Assembly: GCA_963841105.1 (NCBI GenBank)
Contig: CAWJCB010000034.1
Coordinates: forward strand, 324,215 to 388,214
Direction: 5' to 3'
Source of the DNA: VAZQ01 sp963841105
GTDB taxonomy: Bacteria > Pseudomonadota > Alphaproteobacteria > Rhizobiales > Xanthobacteraceae
Length of the DNA: 64,000 nt
How positions within the stretch are numbered: the first letter of the stretch is position 1; each line of letters begins with the position of its first letter. Position numbers and translations under genes: made by a program. Positions 1 through 8,053 of this stretch are shown piece by piece. Under the pieces are notes generated by a model, which made no database searches, had not been told where the DNA came from, and saw nothing but the letters and a program-made list of their open reading frames with translations.

Positions 1-251
1 AGGTGGTCACCGCTGCCGCTAAAATCCCGAGAATGGTCAAGTTCTCAAGTACTCGAGTAGCTAAGCAATTCAGCAGAGCTAGACTGAACAGGGCCGAGAA
101 AAATTGATTGCGGCTCACCGAGCTCTGTACTGCCCAGAGGACGCTCGCAGTGCCATCAAATTCTCGGGCTGGTACAGCGTGATCGTTGGTTTCGATGCAC
201 GTCATAGCTCGTTCCGGCAGGCCATCATGCTTGCACCGGCACTGCGTGCTA

Positions 252-374
252 TCAATCGGTCACGCTTTGATTACGCAACTTGCGCGATAGCCAAACCGCT
301 CCACAGACCGCGCCCAGAACTATGAGACCGGGCAGTCCCGCGCCTAGCATAGTGAATGGCACAGCAAAATTCAT
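252..374 (-). CDS. small single-pass membrane protein (40 aa)
   Basis: This 40-residue reading frame starts with ATG eight bases after a good GGGGAG ribosome-binding site. It contains one hydrophobic stretch (about residues 8-30, ending GAVWLS) followed by a basic tail (RKLRNQ), so it should insert once in the inner membrane with the positive end in the cytoplasm. I do not recognise a named family. The clean ribosome site and the membrane-helix-plus-basic-tail layout argue that it is real. Function unknown. Confidence 0.5.
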   Translation of the reverse strand: MNFAVPFTMLGAGLPGLIVLGAVCGAVWLSRKLRNQSVTD

Positions 375-951
375 GTTAGACACTCCCCATTTTGGCTCTC
401 TCCTGGAGCGCAGAGCGGATCAACAATTACTAACTACGCCAGAAACTCGTATACACAAGAATTAATCGTAATCGGTGCAATTTTAGATAGCTGATGTTAC
501 AGAATTGCCACGCAGCACACGACACAAAGACGGCGGGTGGGACGGCAACCGGAACGAGCAGATTGTACGCGACTCCTGTCCGCGGCCCTCCCAACGTTAT
601 TCTATGTAGACTGGTGCTCGGGCAAAGGCTTGCGACCGCGTGTTGATCGAAAGAATTGGCCCAAAGGACTCGGGAAAGCGCCTTCCGCCAAGGACTGTCA
701 TGCCGCGTCATCTGGCATGAGCACGCGCCGCCACATGTCGGACCTGATGGCGCATTCAAGCTTGCGGCATTCGCGTTCTATCAGGTCGCGCGAGATTCCC
801 TTCCGGGTCATTGCCGCTGCTTGCTGGCGTAAGGCCGCAGCGGTCACGGCCTATTTCCTCCGTTTCCACCTGGGCGCACTGATCAAGGAATTTCAGCTCA
901 GCTAGAGCGCTGATTCGACTCTGCTTTCGCCAGACTTTATTAGCCTGCCTT
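375..951. other. no convincing gene
   Basis: Open frames on both strands here have arginine/serine/histidine-rich, out-of-frame composition and no recognisable domain or strong ribosome-binding site. I see no RNA gene or clear repeat. The stretch lies just upstream of a decayed ligase gene and may itself be degraded sequence. Confidence 0.4.
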
Positions 952-1614
952 ATGTTGCGCCCGCGTACCCTGCCGGCCGGGTTTATTGCGCCGTGCCTGC
1001 CCTCATCCGCCCCTAAGCCGCCCCGGGTCGAGCTGTGGCTGCACGAGATCAAGCATGACGGGTTCCCGATCATCGGCCGCAAGAGCGGTGCACGGGTGAG
1101 GCTCTATAGCCGGCCCGGCAATGACCTGACGAAGCGCTTCCCGCAATCGTCGAGGCACTGGTACGGCTTCGGCCCCGCTCATGCACCATCGATGGCGAAG
1201 CGGTCGCCTGCGGTTCTGACGGGATTGCCTGTTTCGAGCTGATCCGGCGCTGGGACACAGACGAAAGCGTGTTCATGTGGGCCTTCGACCTGATCGAGCT
1301 GAACGGCGACGACTTGCGGCGGGACCCGTTGGAGGTCCGCAAGGAAACGCTCGCCCTGATGCTCTCGCGCGCCGGGCCCGGAATCCGCTTGAACGAGCAC
1401 CTGGCGCACGAAGATGGCCCGCTTGTTTTCCATCACGCCTGCAAGCTCGGGCTGGAAGGCATCGTGTCGAAGCGCAAGGACTTCGCGCTACAGTTCCGGC
1501 CGCTCGCCACACTGGATCAAGAGCAAGAACCCAAACGCACCTGCCGTAAAGCGGGAAGCCGAAGAGGATTGGGGCCGGTGGCCGTCCGCAAGGTCGAGAC
1601 ATTCGAGCCGGTGA
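952..1614 (+). pseudogene. broken ATP-dependent DNA ligase (LigD ligase-domain type)
   Basis: The translation resembles the single-domain ATP-dependent ligases common in rhizobia. The nucleotidyl-transfer motif I is visible as EIKHDGF, with the adenylated lysine, near residue 28, followed by LYSRPGNDL. The similarity then jumps frame near position 1141, continues as FDLIELNGDDLRR and GLEGIVSKRKD in a second frame, and jumps again near 1490 to finish as KREAEEDWGR in a third frame. Two frameshifts in about 600 bases make this a pseudogene rather than one sequencing error. No Ku gene is in view. The call is firm for the family; whether any fragment is expressed is unknown. Confidence 0.8.
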
Positions 1615-1616
1615 CC

Positions 1617-1838
1617 ATGGGCCACATCCGCGGCCATGGCTGCCGCGACTTGCTCGTCTACTGCAGCTCGATCAGTTGCAGCCATAGCGCCACGATGAAT
1701 GCCGATCACCTATCGGATGATACGCCGATCCGGCCTCTCGGATTGGGCATGGTCTGCACGAAGTGCGGGCATGTCGGCGCCGATGTCAGGCCAGATTGGA
1801 GACCGCATGTCAACAAGCGGCATGTCAGAAGGCGTTGA
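1617..1838 (+). CDS. small CxxC protein of unknown function (73 aa)
   Basis: The frame begins at an ATG just after the last ligase frame ends. The protein carries HGCRDLLVYC near the start and a VCTKCGHVGADV segment in the C-terminal half, so two cysteine pairs could form a small zinc ribbon. It ends in a basic tail (KRHVRRR). I recognise this as a type of short conserved hypothetical protein frequent in Bradyrhizobium genomes, with no known function. It follows a pseudogene, so it may be a bystander in a degraded island. Confidence 0.55.
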   Translation: MGHIRGHGCRDLLVYCSSISCSHSATMNADHLSDDTPIRPLGLGMVCTKCGHVGADVRPDWRPHVNKRHVRRR

Positions 1839-1883
1839 CGGCGGGATGGAAAGGACTCGCTGGCATCAATGACGAGGCCGCCA

Positions 1884-1935
1884 AATTAGGACACCTTCAG
1901 ATTCAAATTAGGACAGAATACTCGGAATTAGGATA
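1884..1935 (+). repeat. three direct copies of AATTAGGACA, about 21-bp period
   Basis: AATTAGGACA occurs at 1884 and 1906 and AATTAGGATA at 1926, so spacing is 22 and 20 bases, about two helical turns. The inverse TGTCCTAATT lies at 2041, and two more inverse copies lie at 3719 and 3739. Multiple short repeats at about 20-bp spacing are typical of the transposase-binding ends of some insertion sequences such as the IS21 family. No transposase gene is present, so these would be orphan ends. Confidence 0.5.
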
Positions 1936-1955
1936 GTACCCCGTCGTAATTCACC

Positions 1956-2028
1956 GAACCGCCATATACGGACCCGTACGTACGGTGGTGTGGGAGGGGC
2001 GGCGTCGTGAGGCGCCCCCTATCCCGAT
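1956..2028 (+). mobile_element. group II intron 3' end remnant (domains V-VI)
   Basis: GAACCGCC...GGTGGTGT forms a short paired stem around TACGGACCCGTA, the layout of domain V. It is followed by a second hairpin GGGGCG...CGCCCC with TATCCCGAT after it, which matches the domain VI and 3'-terminal AY end of bacterial group II introns. No reverse transcriptase or 5' intron half is visible, so this is at most a truncated tail. The identification rests on recalled sequence pattern and a hand-drawn fold. Confidence 0.55.
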
Positions 2029-2379
2029 TTCCGAGGCTTCTGTCCTAATTATAATTTGATTTGCGAAGTGTCCCCTCATTGGGCAGCTACTAATTTAGAG
2101 CAACCGGACGGATTCCCCCTCCATTTCGATCCGATAATCTGGAGCGCTTTCGTCATCGTGGCGCGTCGGCATTGACTCAACCTCTGGTGTCCTATAGTCG
2201 CTTAAAGGAGAGCTGCCCATAAATACGGGACGTGTTGAGGGTCGCCGTTGCCTGCGCTGGCTGTTTGCAGCGCTGACGCCATTGGACAGCAATCAACCTG
2301 CCTAAAATGCGCGGTAAACACCGCGCGGATACGCCCATTGAGGACAGTGTCTCCTTCATTTCTGCTGCGGGGTTACGCC

Positions 2380-3627
2380 ATGACATGCCGGTATGCGGCC
2401 ATCGGTGTAGCCGTAGCGAGTTTACTCGCGTCGTCGGCTTTTGCAGGCGGCCCTTACGGCTCAATTAGCGCGGGAAACTGGAAGGGCGGTGCGTACACGA
2501 ATGACAAAACAGGCGCATTCTCTCACTGCGGGGCCTCAAGCGGCTACGCTAATGGCGTGATTCTCTTAGTCACACAGAACGTCGGCGGCTTTTGGTCGCT
2601 GGGGTTTGGAAGTCAAGCATTTCAGTTGTCACTTGGGGAAACCTTCCCAATCGACATTACCTTTGACGGTCAGGGGCAGTTCCGGTTTTTCGGAACTGCT
2701 CTCTCGTCTGAATTGGTATTTTCCGTGCTGCCGGGCAGTGCCGCTTTAGAACAGTTTCGGAAAGCACGTCTCATGGTTGCCGTAGCAAAGGGGGACACAT
2801 TTCATTTTAACTTGGATTCTACAGGCAAAGTTTTGCCGATGATCGCCAATTGTTTAACAAAAGTAAAAGCCGGTGGTCTAGCCGCTGCAGGGGATTTTTC
2901 GATTCCAGTTCCAAAGCCAGTTGTAAAACCGGTAGTACAAACGGCCCCTGTGGCGGCATCGCCTGCCCCTGCACCAGCCCCAAAAACTGCCGAGATCAAC
3001 GGAACAGGTTTTTTGGTCAGCACTAACGGTCATGTTGTGACCAATGATCATGTGATCAGCAGGTGTATCGGCGATGTCCGCGGAAATCTTACAGGCCAAG
3101 CCACAACGACTTTACGGATTGTCTCCAAAGACGAAACAAATGATCTCGCGTTGCTTCAAACGCCTGCGCATTCCAAAGACGTGGCATCGATTCGAGCGAC
3201 GGCTATTCGCTCAGGGGATGGAGTCATCGCCATAGGTTATCCATACCATGGGTTGCTCACTTCGGATTTTACCGTGACCACTGGAATTGTCAGCTCATTA
3301 AGTGGCATTCTTAATGACACTAGGTATTTGCAAATCAGCGCAGCCGTTCAACCTGGAAATAGTGGCGGCCCGCTTCTAGATACAAGCGGCAATGTCGTTG
3401 GAGTCGTATCTGAGAAACTAAATGCCTTAAAGTTCGCGAAGGTTACGGGGGAAATACCAGAGAATATTAACTTTGCGATCAAGACAGGTGCAGTACGCGA
3501 CTTTCTAGATAACGGTGTTGTCTCATACCAAACTGCGGACTTTAAGGCTGAGCTAAAGACCGCAGAGATCGCAGGTGCCGCGAGAGCATACACGATGCTA
3601 ATCTCTTGTACCGGAAAGGCAGACTGA
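2380..3627 (+). CDS. secreted trypsin-fold serine protease with N-terminal accessory domain
   Basis: The start at 2380 places a signal peptide (residues 1-22, cleavage after AFA) at the N terminus; the frame is open further upstream but without signal character. Residues 23-170 form a beta-rich region of unknown family with two cysteines, followed by a proline/alanine linker (about 175-203). Residues 205-380 are a trypsin-like peptidase of the S1C/Deg type, with the triad visible as His224 (TNDHVIS), Asp255 (TNDLALL) and Ser328 (PGNSGGP). No PDZ domain follows. It should act in the periplasm or outside the cell. It stands alone between orphan repeat clusters at 1884-2050 and 3719-3750, and its AT-richer codon use differs from the core genes, which suggests acquired DNA. 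Confidence 0.8.
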   Translation: MTCRYAAIGVAVASLLASSAFAGGPYGSISAGNWKGGAYTNDKTGAFSHCGASSGYANGVILLVTQNVGGFWSLGFGSQAFQLSLGETFPIDITFDGQGQFRFFGTALSSELVFSVLPGSAALEQFRKARLMVAVAKGDTFHFNLDSTGKVLPMIANCLTKVKAGGLAAAGDFSIPVPKPVVKPVVQTAPVAASPAPAPAPKTAEINGTGFLVSTNGHVVTNDHVISRCIGDVRGNLTGQATTTLRIVSKDETNDLALLQTPAHSKDVASIRATAIRSGDGVIAIGYPYHGLLTSDFTVTTGIVSSLSGILNDTRYLQISAAVQPGNSGGPLLDTSGNVVGVVSEKLNALKFAKVTGEIPENINFAIKTGAVRDFLDNGVVSYQTADFKAELKTAEIAGAARAYTMLISCTGKAD

Positions 3628-3718
3628 TCTCCCGTCCGGAGCGTTTCAACCGGATGATTCGAGGTTGAACTCCCGGAGCGCGCATTGATCCAATTGACTA
3701 TCAACAATAGGCTGCTGG

Positions 3719-3750
3719 CCTAATTTTCCTCTGCCTGCGTCCTAATTCGG
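3719..3750 (-). repeat. two inverse copies of the TTAGGACA motif
   Basis: CCTAATT at 3719 and GTCCTAATT at 3739 are the reverse complement of the AATTAGGACA motif at 1884-1935, again at about 20-22-bp spacing. Together the two groups bracket the serine protease gene. They could be ends of the same insertion-sequence type, but no transposase is present and no precise target duplication can be seen. Confidence 0.4.
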
Positions 3751-3839
3751 ACAATACAATCTCCGCATTTCTCCACAATCTTCGCAGCATCCGCAGCCTT
3801 GACGTAGCGCGCGGGCTACAGATCGCCGATCATGCGTCC

Positions 3840-4040
3840 ATGGACGCAGGCATTCATTCTTTGGACGATCGGCAAAGATTCCGACAAGTGGTGCGCGCTC
3901 GTGCTCCCGAAGCTTTTTATGAGCGGGTGAAAGAGGCGGCACATACCGAGGGCGTGGCAATTTCGGAATTTGTCAGACGCGCGTTGCAACAGCGCATTGC
4001 GGCGGTTGGCGATGTCTTGAGCCAACGCAGATCATTTTAG
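3840..4040 (+). CDS. small ribbon-helix-helix-like protein (66 aa)
   Basis: The core EAFYERVKEAAHTEGVAISEFVRRALQQRI has the strand-helix-helix pattern of Arc/CopG-type DNA-binding proteins, in which the second helix carries SEFVRRAL. Such proteins usually dimerise and bind operators, often as phage or plasmid regulators or antitoxins. It lies at the head of a co-directional run ending in a phage terminase, and no toxin-like partner follows. The start is uncertain, because no strong ribosome site precedes the ATG. Confidence 0.5.
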   Translation: MDAGIHSLDDRQRFRQVVRARAPEAFYERVKEAAHTEGVAISEFVRRALQQRIAAVGDVLSQRRSF

Positions 4041-4064
4041 CGACGGCAGCCAGGCAACAAGGAA

Positions 4065-4238
4065 ATGAACACATCGACCAAAAATCATGTTTTTGCCAAC
4101 TGGCGGGAGGCAGCAGCAAACGCGAAGAAGCTTCTTGATGAGGGCGAGATCGATCATGACGAGTATGCCAAGATATTGGCTCGTGCCAAGAGGGAAGCCG
4201 CATCCGTGAGAAAAAAGCCAGCGGGGCTGGCATCATGA
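4065..4238 (+). CDS. small hypothetical protein, phage-module context (57 aa)
   Basis: An AGGAA motif immediately precedes the ATG. The protein is a single charged helical segment (WREAAANAKKLLDEGEIDHDEYAKILARAKREAA, written here only as a reference to residues 13-46) ending in KKPAGLAS. It resembles short helical proteins found near phage packaging genes, but I cannot name it. Its stop codon overlaps the next ATG by four bases (ATGA at 4235), which suggests translational coupling. Confidence 0.4.
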   Translation: MNTSTKNHVFANWREAAANAKKLLDEGEIDHDEYAKILARAKREAASVRKKPAGLAS

Positions 4239-4498
4239 ATCATCATCGGGCTTTCGTCTCAAGAATTTTTCGAGGATATCAATTAGTCCGGTCGCACATT
4301 CCTCGTTTATCCCAAATGTCTGTGCCCCTTCGACCGTATGGAGGGTTAGGTCCGCAAGTAACATTTCCTCTGAGACAACCTTCAGCTCCGTCGCAATCAC
4401 TAAATTCTCCACGGCGCTACTCCCATTTTCCCAAATGGACAAAGAAGCAGCTTGAAACATTGAGGCGGCGTGAACAAGCGGGGGCGGGGGCATCATGA
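4235..4498 (+). CDS. doubtful small protein between ATGA junctions (87 aa)
   Basis: This frame begins at an ATGA overlap with the gene before it and ends at an ATGA overlap with the gene after it, which is good positional evidence. Its C-terminal part (KWTKKQLETLRRREQ) looks like a short helix-turn-helix-type segment seen in small phage proteins. Its first 60 residues are rich in Ser, Arg and Pro and look like a shadow. The opposite strand also has an open frame (4233-4460) with more protein-like composition. I list the plus-strand frame because of the two junctions, at low confidence. Confidence 0.3.
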   Translation: MNHHRAFVSRIFRGYQLVRSHIPRLSQMSVPLRPYGGLGPQVTFPLRQPSAPSQSLNSPRRYSHFPKWTKKQLETLRRREQAGAGAS

Positions 4499-4992
4499 CG
4501 GGCCTCGTCAACCACGGAATGGACAACGTCCTGTCGCCCGCCGCTGTGCCTCCCTTTGTTCAGTCTGGGAGCGCTCCGCTTGATCAAAATTCATTTCTCA
4601 ATTTGGCAGGATATCTTGCGGACGGCTCTGCACTGCGCCGCTCGCACAACCGCCTTTTTTATCGCGACAACGTGGAGTCGTCGGTACTTACCACCTTTGC
4701 AAGCCAATACATCAAATACCCGATTATCGCGCCGTTTCTCCACCTCGGTGTTTTCAACACGGATTACAGCCGATTTGGGCTTCTGATCCTTCACAACTTT
4801 TCCGGCGCGGGCGACGCCGAATTGCTTGCCTACAGCTCGCGTGGCTTGTGTTGGTCTCGACCAGCCATTCGGGGCATCGCTTCCTGGATTTTCGAGAAAC
4901 ACGATCTGCGGCGCGTCACATTGCGGCCGCCGTTACGGCCAATTTCGTACTTTTCGTACCAAATGCAGGTCGCAACAAATATCGCGATCTGA
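4495..4992 (+). CDS. GNAT-like phage-associated protein, possibly truncated (165 aa)
   Basis: The middle of the protein reads like the acetyltransferase-fold proteins that sit beside terminase genes in many alphaproteobacterial prophages: GVFNTDYSRFGLLILHNF followed by SWIFEKHDLRRVTLR. The usual C-terminal part with the GF.EG turn is absent; the frame ends in an unrelated tail (SYFSYQMQVATNIAI), so the gene may be shortened or frameshifted near 4930. Its start overlaps the previous stop (ATGA). If folded as GNAT it would be expected to bind acyl-CoA, but a catalytic role cannot be shown here. Confidence 0.4.
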   Translation: MTGLVNHGMDNVLSPAAVPPFVQSGSAPLDQNSFLNLAGYLADGSALRRSHNRLFYRDNVESSVLTTFASQYIKYPIIAPFLHLGVFNTDYSRFGLLILHNFSGAGDAELLAYSSRGLCWSRPAIRGIASWIFEKHDLRRVTLRPPLRPISYFSYQMQVATNIAI

Positions 4993-5095
4993 AACGCATA
5001 CCACGGCCATTGGCGGAACTGACGCATTGGCCCAACACTAGCAAAACAAGAGGCCGCGCGGCCAGATGTCGTTTCATTGAGAACAGAGGCGAACA

Positions 5096-5401
5096 ATGCC
5101 GTTTAAGAAAGGCCAGTCCGGCAATCCCGGTGGACGCCCAAAAATTGTCGGGGACGTTCAAGAGCTCGCGCGAGAGCACAGCACTGAGGCCATCGGGACG
5201 TTGGCCGCCATTATGCGGGACAAAAAAGCGCCTTCGGCAGCTCGCGCCATGGCCTCCAATTCCATCCTCGACAGGGCCTATGGCAAGCCACCGCAGACGC
5301 TTAACGCCAACGTGGCCAACCGGCCAACCCATGACATGACGGATGCGGAATTGTTGGCGATCGCAGCCAGCGAGCCAAGCGAGCCGGCGACCGAGCACTA
5401 A
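5096..5401 (+). CDS. DUF5681 protein (small-terminase-like)
   Basis: The N terminus FKKGQSGNPGGRPK is the hallmark of DUF5681, a domain found in proteins encoded immediately upstream of phage large terminases and thought to act as a DNA-recognition or small-subunit partner. The 101-residue protein is basic at the start and acidic and alanine-rich at the end. It lies 26 bases upstream of the large terminase gene, in the same direction. The role in packaging is inferred from family and position. Confidence 0.75.
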   Translation: MPFKKGQSGNPGGRPKIVGDVQELAREHSTEAIGTLAAIMRDKKAPSAARAMASNSILDRAYGKPPQTLNANVANRPTHDMTDAELLAIAASEPSEPATEH

Positions 5402-5427
5402 GGCCTGAGAACAGGAAGGATCAGGCA

Positions 5428-6897
5428 ATGCCGGTATCGCGGTCGTCGGCGGCCAAAGTAGTCTTGCGGCGTCGCGCGATCCGTCGAAGTTTAATCGAGT
5501 GGGGACGTCATAAAGGATTTGAGCCCGCACCTCATCATCGGCTGATTTGCGATCAGATTGAAGAGTTTCTGTCCAGCGACGACGAAGTGTTGCTGCTGTT
5601 TTCCCCACCGGGTTCGGCCAAGAGCACATGGCTGTCGGTTTTGTTTCCGGCCTATTACCTCTCCCGCTTCCCGCGCAACAGCATCTTGGCCGCAACGCAC
5701 TCGGTTGAGTTTGCCCAGCGCTGGGGACGACGAGTGCGCAACGACATTGTGCTTGAATCCAATGTGCTCGGCATCGGGCTGGCTGCGGACAGCCAGGCAT
5801 CCGATCGGTGGGCGCTGACCAGCGGCGGGGAATACTATGGCGTCGGGGCCGGCGTCGGCATCTCGGGGTTTCGCGCTGATCTTGGCCTCGGCGACGACTT
5901 TTTCGGTAGCCGCGAAGACGCCTACAGCGAGACCGTGCGCAAGAAGCGGTGGGATTGGTACATTGACGATTTCGGGGCCCGCCTGAAACCCAATGCCAAG
6001 CGCATCCTGATGAATACCCGCTGGCATGAAGAAGATGTAGCGGGGCGCGTGTCGGAGCAGATCGCCAAGGGCATTGTGCGAGGTCGGATAATATCCATCC
6101 CGGCAATCGCCGAGGAGAACGACGTGCTTGGCCGCAAGCCCGGCGAGTATCTGTGGGATGAACCTAACGGATACGACTACGGCTCGTTTCTACGCGCTCG
6201 GCAGAAAGAAACATCGCCGATGATGTGGTCGGCGCTGTACCAGCAACGGCCCGCTCCGGAGGAAGGTGATTATTTCAAAGCAGCCTGGCTCAAGTCATAT
6301 GAAACCGTGCCAGCCAAGGAGACGCTCGCTATTTATGGGGCGAGTGACTACGCGGTAACCGCAGACGGTGGCGATTACACTGTGCATGTCGTGGTTGGTG
6401 TTGATCCTGACGGGCATATGTATCTGCTCGATCTCTGGCGAAAGCAGACGGCATCCGATGAATGGGTCGAAGCATTCTGCAGCCTTGTCAAGGAATGGAA
6501 ACCACGCGAGTGGGCGGAAGAACAGGGGCAAATCCGCGCCGGTATCGGGCCGTTCCTCGAGCGGACGCAGCGTGACCGGCAAGCTTGGGTTTACCGCCGT
6601 GACTTTCCAACACGTCACGATAAAGCCTGGCGGGCCCAATCAATTCGGGGCCGGATGGCAGTGGACGGGCTCTATGTACCGCAAGCCGCAAGCTGGCTGC
6701 CCGATCTACGATCGGAGCTGCTGTCGTTCCCGGCTGGAAAATTTGATGATCAGGTAGACGCGTTAGGTCTCATTGGCCAATTACTTGATACGATCATGCC
6801 AGGGAACAAGCCGGAACCGCCGGAAAAGAAAAAACAGGAGAGCGGCTATCGCGCGTATGATTTTGGCGAGGGCACGAACGATTGGATGACCAACTAG
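5428..6897 (+). CDS. phage terminase large subunit
   Basis: This is a full-length (489 aa) DNA-packaging motor protein. The ATPase half shows a Walker A-like loop at residues 59-67 (SPPGSAKST), a coupling region NTRWHEEDVAGR, and an acidic strand before GDDFFGS. The nuclease half begins near residue 295 with YGASDYAVTADGGDYT and contains WAEEQGQI and FDDQVDALG, the acidic metal-binding residues expected of the RNase H-like fold. It would cut and translocate concatemeric phage DNA into a prohead. No portal, protease or capsid gene follows, so it is an orphan from a lost prophage or a satellite. Codon use is less GC-extreme than in the core genes. Confidence 0.9.
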   Translation: MPVSRSSAAKVVLRRRAIRRSLIEWGRHKGFEPAPHHRLICDQIEEFLSSDDEVLLLFSPPGSAKSTWLSVLFPAYYLSRFPRNSILAATHSVEFAQRWGRRVRNDIVLESNVLGIGLAADSQASDRWALTSGGEYYGVGAGVGISGFRADLGLGDDFFGSREDAYSETVRKKRWDWYIDDFGARLKPNAKRILMNTRWHEEDVAGRVSEQIAKGIVRGRIISIPAIAEENDVLGRKPGEYLWDEPNGYDYGSFLRARQKETSPMMWSALYQQRPAPEEGDYFKAAWLKSYETVPAKETLAIYGASDYAVTADGGDYTVHVVVGVDPDGHMYLLDLWRKQTASDEWVEAFCSLVKEWKPREWAEEQGQIRAGIGPFLERTQRDRQAWVYRRDFPTRHDKAWRAQSIRGRMAVDGLYVPQAASWLPDLRSELLSFPAGKFDDQVDALGLIGQLLDTIMPGNKPEPPEKKKQESGYRAYDFGEGTNDWMTN

Positions 6898-7006
6898 CCC
6901 ACCCTATGCGAAGAGGTAGATTGATGGCCCGCAATTAGAGACTCGACGTCGATATTGCGGGCCAGGGGGTCGCGCTTAGACCTGTACAACGGGGAGAACA
7001 ATCGGG

Positions 7007-7381
7007 ATGACACTCAGGGTTCTCTCGCTGGCATTCGCGCTGATGGGCACGTGTGGCTATGCACACTCGGAGCCAATTCCGCTGGCTTGCAGCGGCAAAA
7101 TGACGGCCGCTATCAGACACATCACTGAGGATTACACTCTCGCGATCACCGTCGATCTGCGCGCAAAAACCGTCACCGTTGACAGCTTTGGAACGGTCCC
7201 AATCGTTGGTGATACGGACGGGGACACCGTCGTGTTCATGGTTGATAAGAAATCTACCTCCCAAGTATCAACAGGGACGCTGAACCGGATAACCGGCGTA
7301 GCGAGCGTACATATAATCACTCTGACGGACGGACTGTACTTGTTTTACGGGACCTGCAAGCCTGCGCAGAAACTGTTTTAA
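7007..7381 (+). CDS. secreted hypothetical protein (124 aa)
   Basis: A GGGGAG site precedes the ATG by about ten bases. Residues 1-21 form a signal peptide ending AHS. The mature part is beta-rich with two cysteines (LACSGKM and FYGTCKP), which could form one disulfide. The pattern of ten-residue beta strands with TVTVDSFG and GVASVH is typical of small periplasmic proteins annotated as hypothetical in rhizobia. No function can be assigned. It starts a group of three envelope genes just after the terminase. Confidence 0.6.
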   Translation: MTLRVLSLAFALMGTCGYAHSEPIPLACSGKMTAAIRHITEDYTLAITVDLRAKTVTVDSFGTVPIVGDTDGDTVVFMVDKKSTSQVSTGTLNRITGVASVHIITLTDGLYLFYGTCKPAQKLF

Positions 7382-7455
7382 CGGGCTTTCGTGTTCCTTT
7401 CCGAAACGGATCATCTCGACAGCCCTGCGGGTGGTGGCCGAAAAGGATCAGAGCT

Positions 7456-7980
7456 ATGCCGCTAACCGCAGTTGCCGTCTTTCGAATACTAATTTGTGCA
7501 CTCGCAGTCTTCAGTATCAGCGCTGGGACTGCATTCACCGGTCTTGCGGGTCTCAATTGGGATTCCGACGAAAATTACGTGAGAGTGAACGGCAAAACCC
7601 AGATTTTGAACCAGAGCCAATTTTGCACCAGATTAACCGGCAAGGTTGAATGCAAAATCACTAAACCCGCGAGGCCGGATTATTTTCTCATAGAATGCGA
7701 CCGCAATCGCCGTATTTGCGATGGAGCAATGGCGGTTATTTTGCCTAATGGCGAGCCATGGCTGACGAAAATAGAATATCAGATTACGAAATGGACTACT
7801 GAGCGTGTTTCCGCGGTACCCAGCAGTGTGCATCGCTGTCTGGTGACAGCCCTGCAAATCGACTTAGGCAGCAAAGAGGTGATTTTTACGGAAACCTACA
7901 CGAAAGCCTTAGAAAATGACCCGATCTGCATACCGGAAAATATTGGACACACAACTACGTACAAACTGGAAAATTACTGA
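7456..7980 (+). CDS. exported or membrane-anchored hypothetical protein (174 aa)
   Basis: Residues 5-30 are a hydrophobic signal or anchor. The mature part contains six cysteines (FCTRL, ECKI, ECDRNRRICDG, HRCL and ICIP), which suggests a disulfide-stabilised exported domain. No family is recognised. It lies 75 bases after the previous exported protein on the same strand. Codon use is AT-richer than in the housekeeping block, consistent with acquired DNA. Confidence 0.55.
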   Translation: MPLTAVAVFRILICALAVFSISAGTAFTGLAGLNWDSDENYVRVNGKTQILNQSQFCTRLTGKVECKITKPARPDYFLIECDRNRRICDGAMAVILPNGEPWLTKIEYQITKWTTERVSAVPSSVHRCLVTALQIDLGSKEVIFTETYTKALENDPICIPENIGHTTTYKLENY

Positions 7981-8053
7981 TTGAGCCGATAACGGATATT
8001 CTCGGCATGATTGCTGAACGTTTAAACGCTATGCCCGGCAAGCACTGCGCGTG

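Noticed and set aside
3840..4238. Type II toxin-antitoxin pair (RHH protein plus small partner)
   Set aside because: The partner at 4065 is a short charged helix without any toxin-like fold, and the run continues into phage packaging genes.
4233..4526. Minus-strand frame with protein-like composition (LVIATELKVVSEEMLLADL)
   Set aside because: It lies opposite a frame joined to its neighbours by ATGA overlaps on both sides, all other genes of the module are on the plus strand, and no domain is recognised. Kept only as an alternative.
4916..6106. Minus-strand open frame opposite the terminase gene
   Set aside because: Arg/Cys/Pro-rich shadow of the terminase coding strand.
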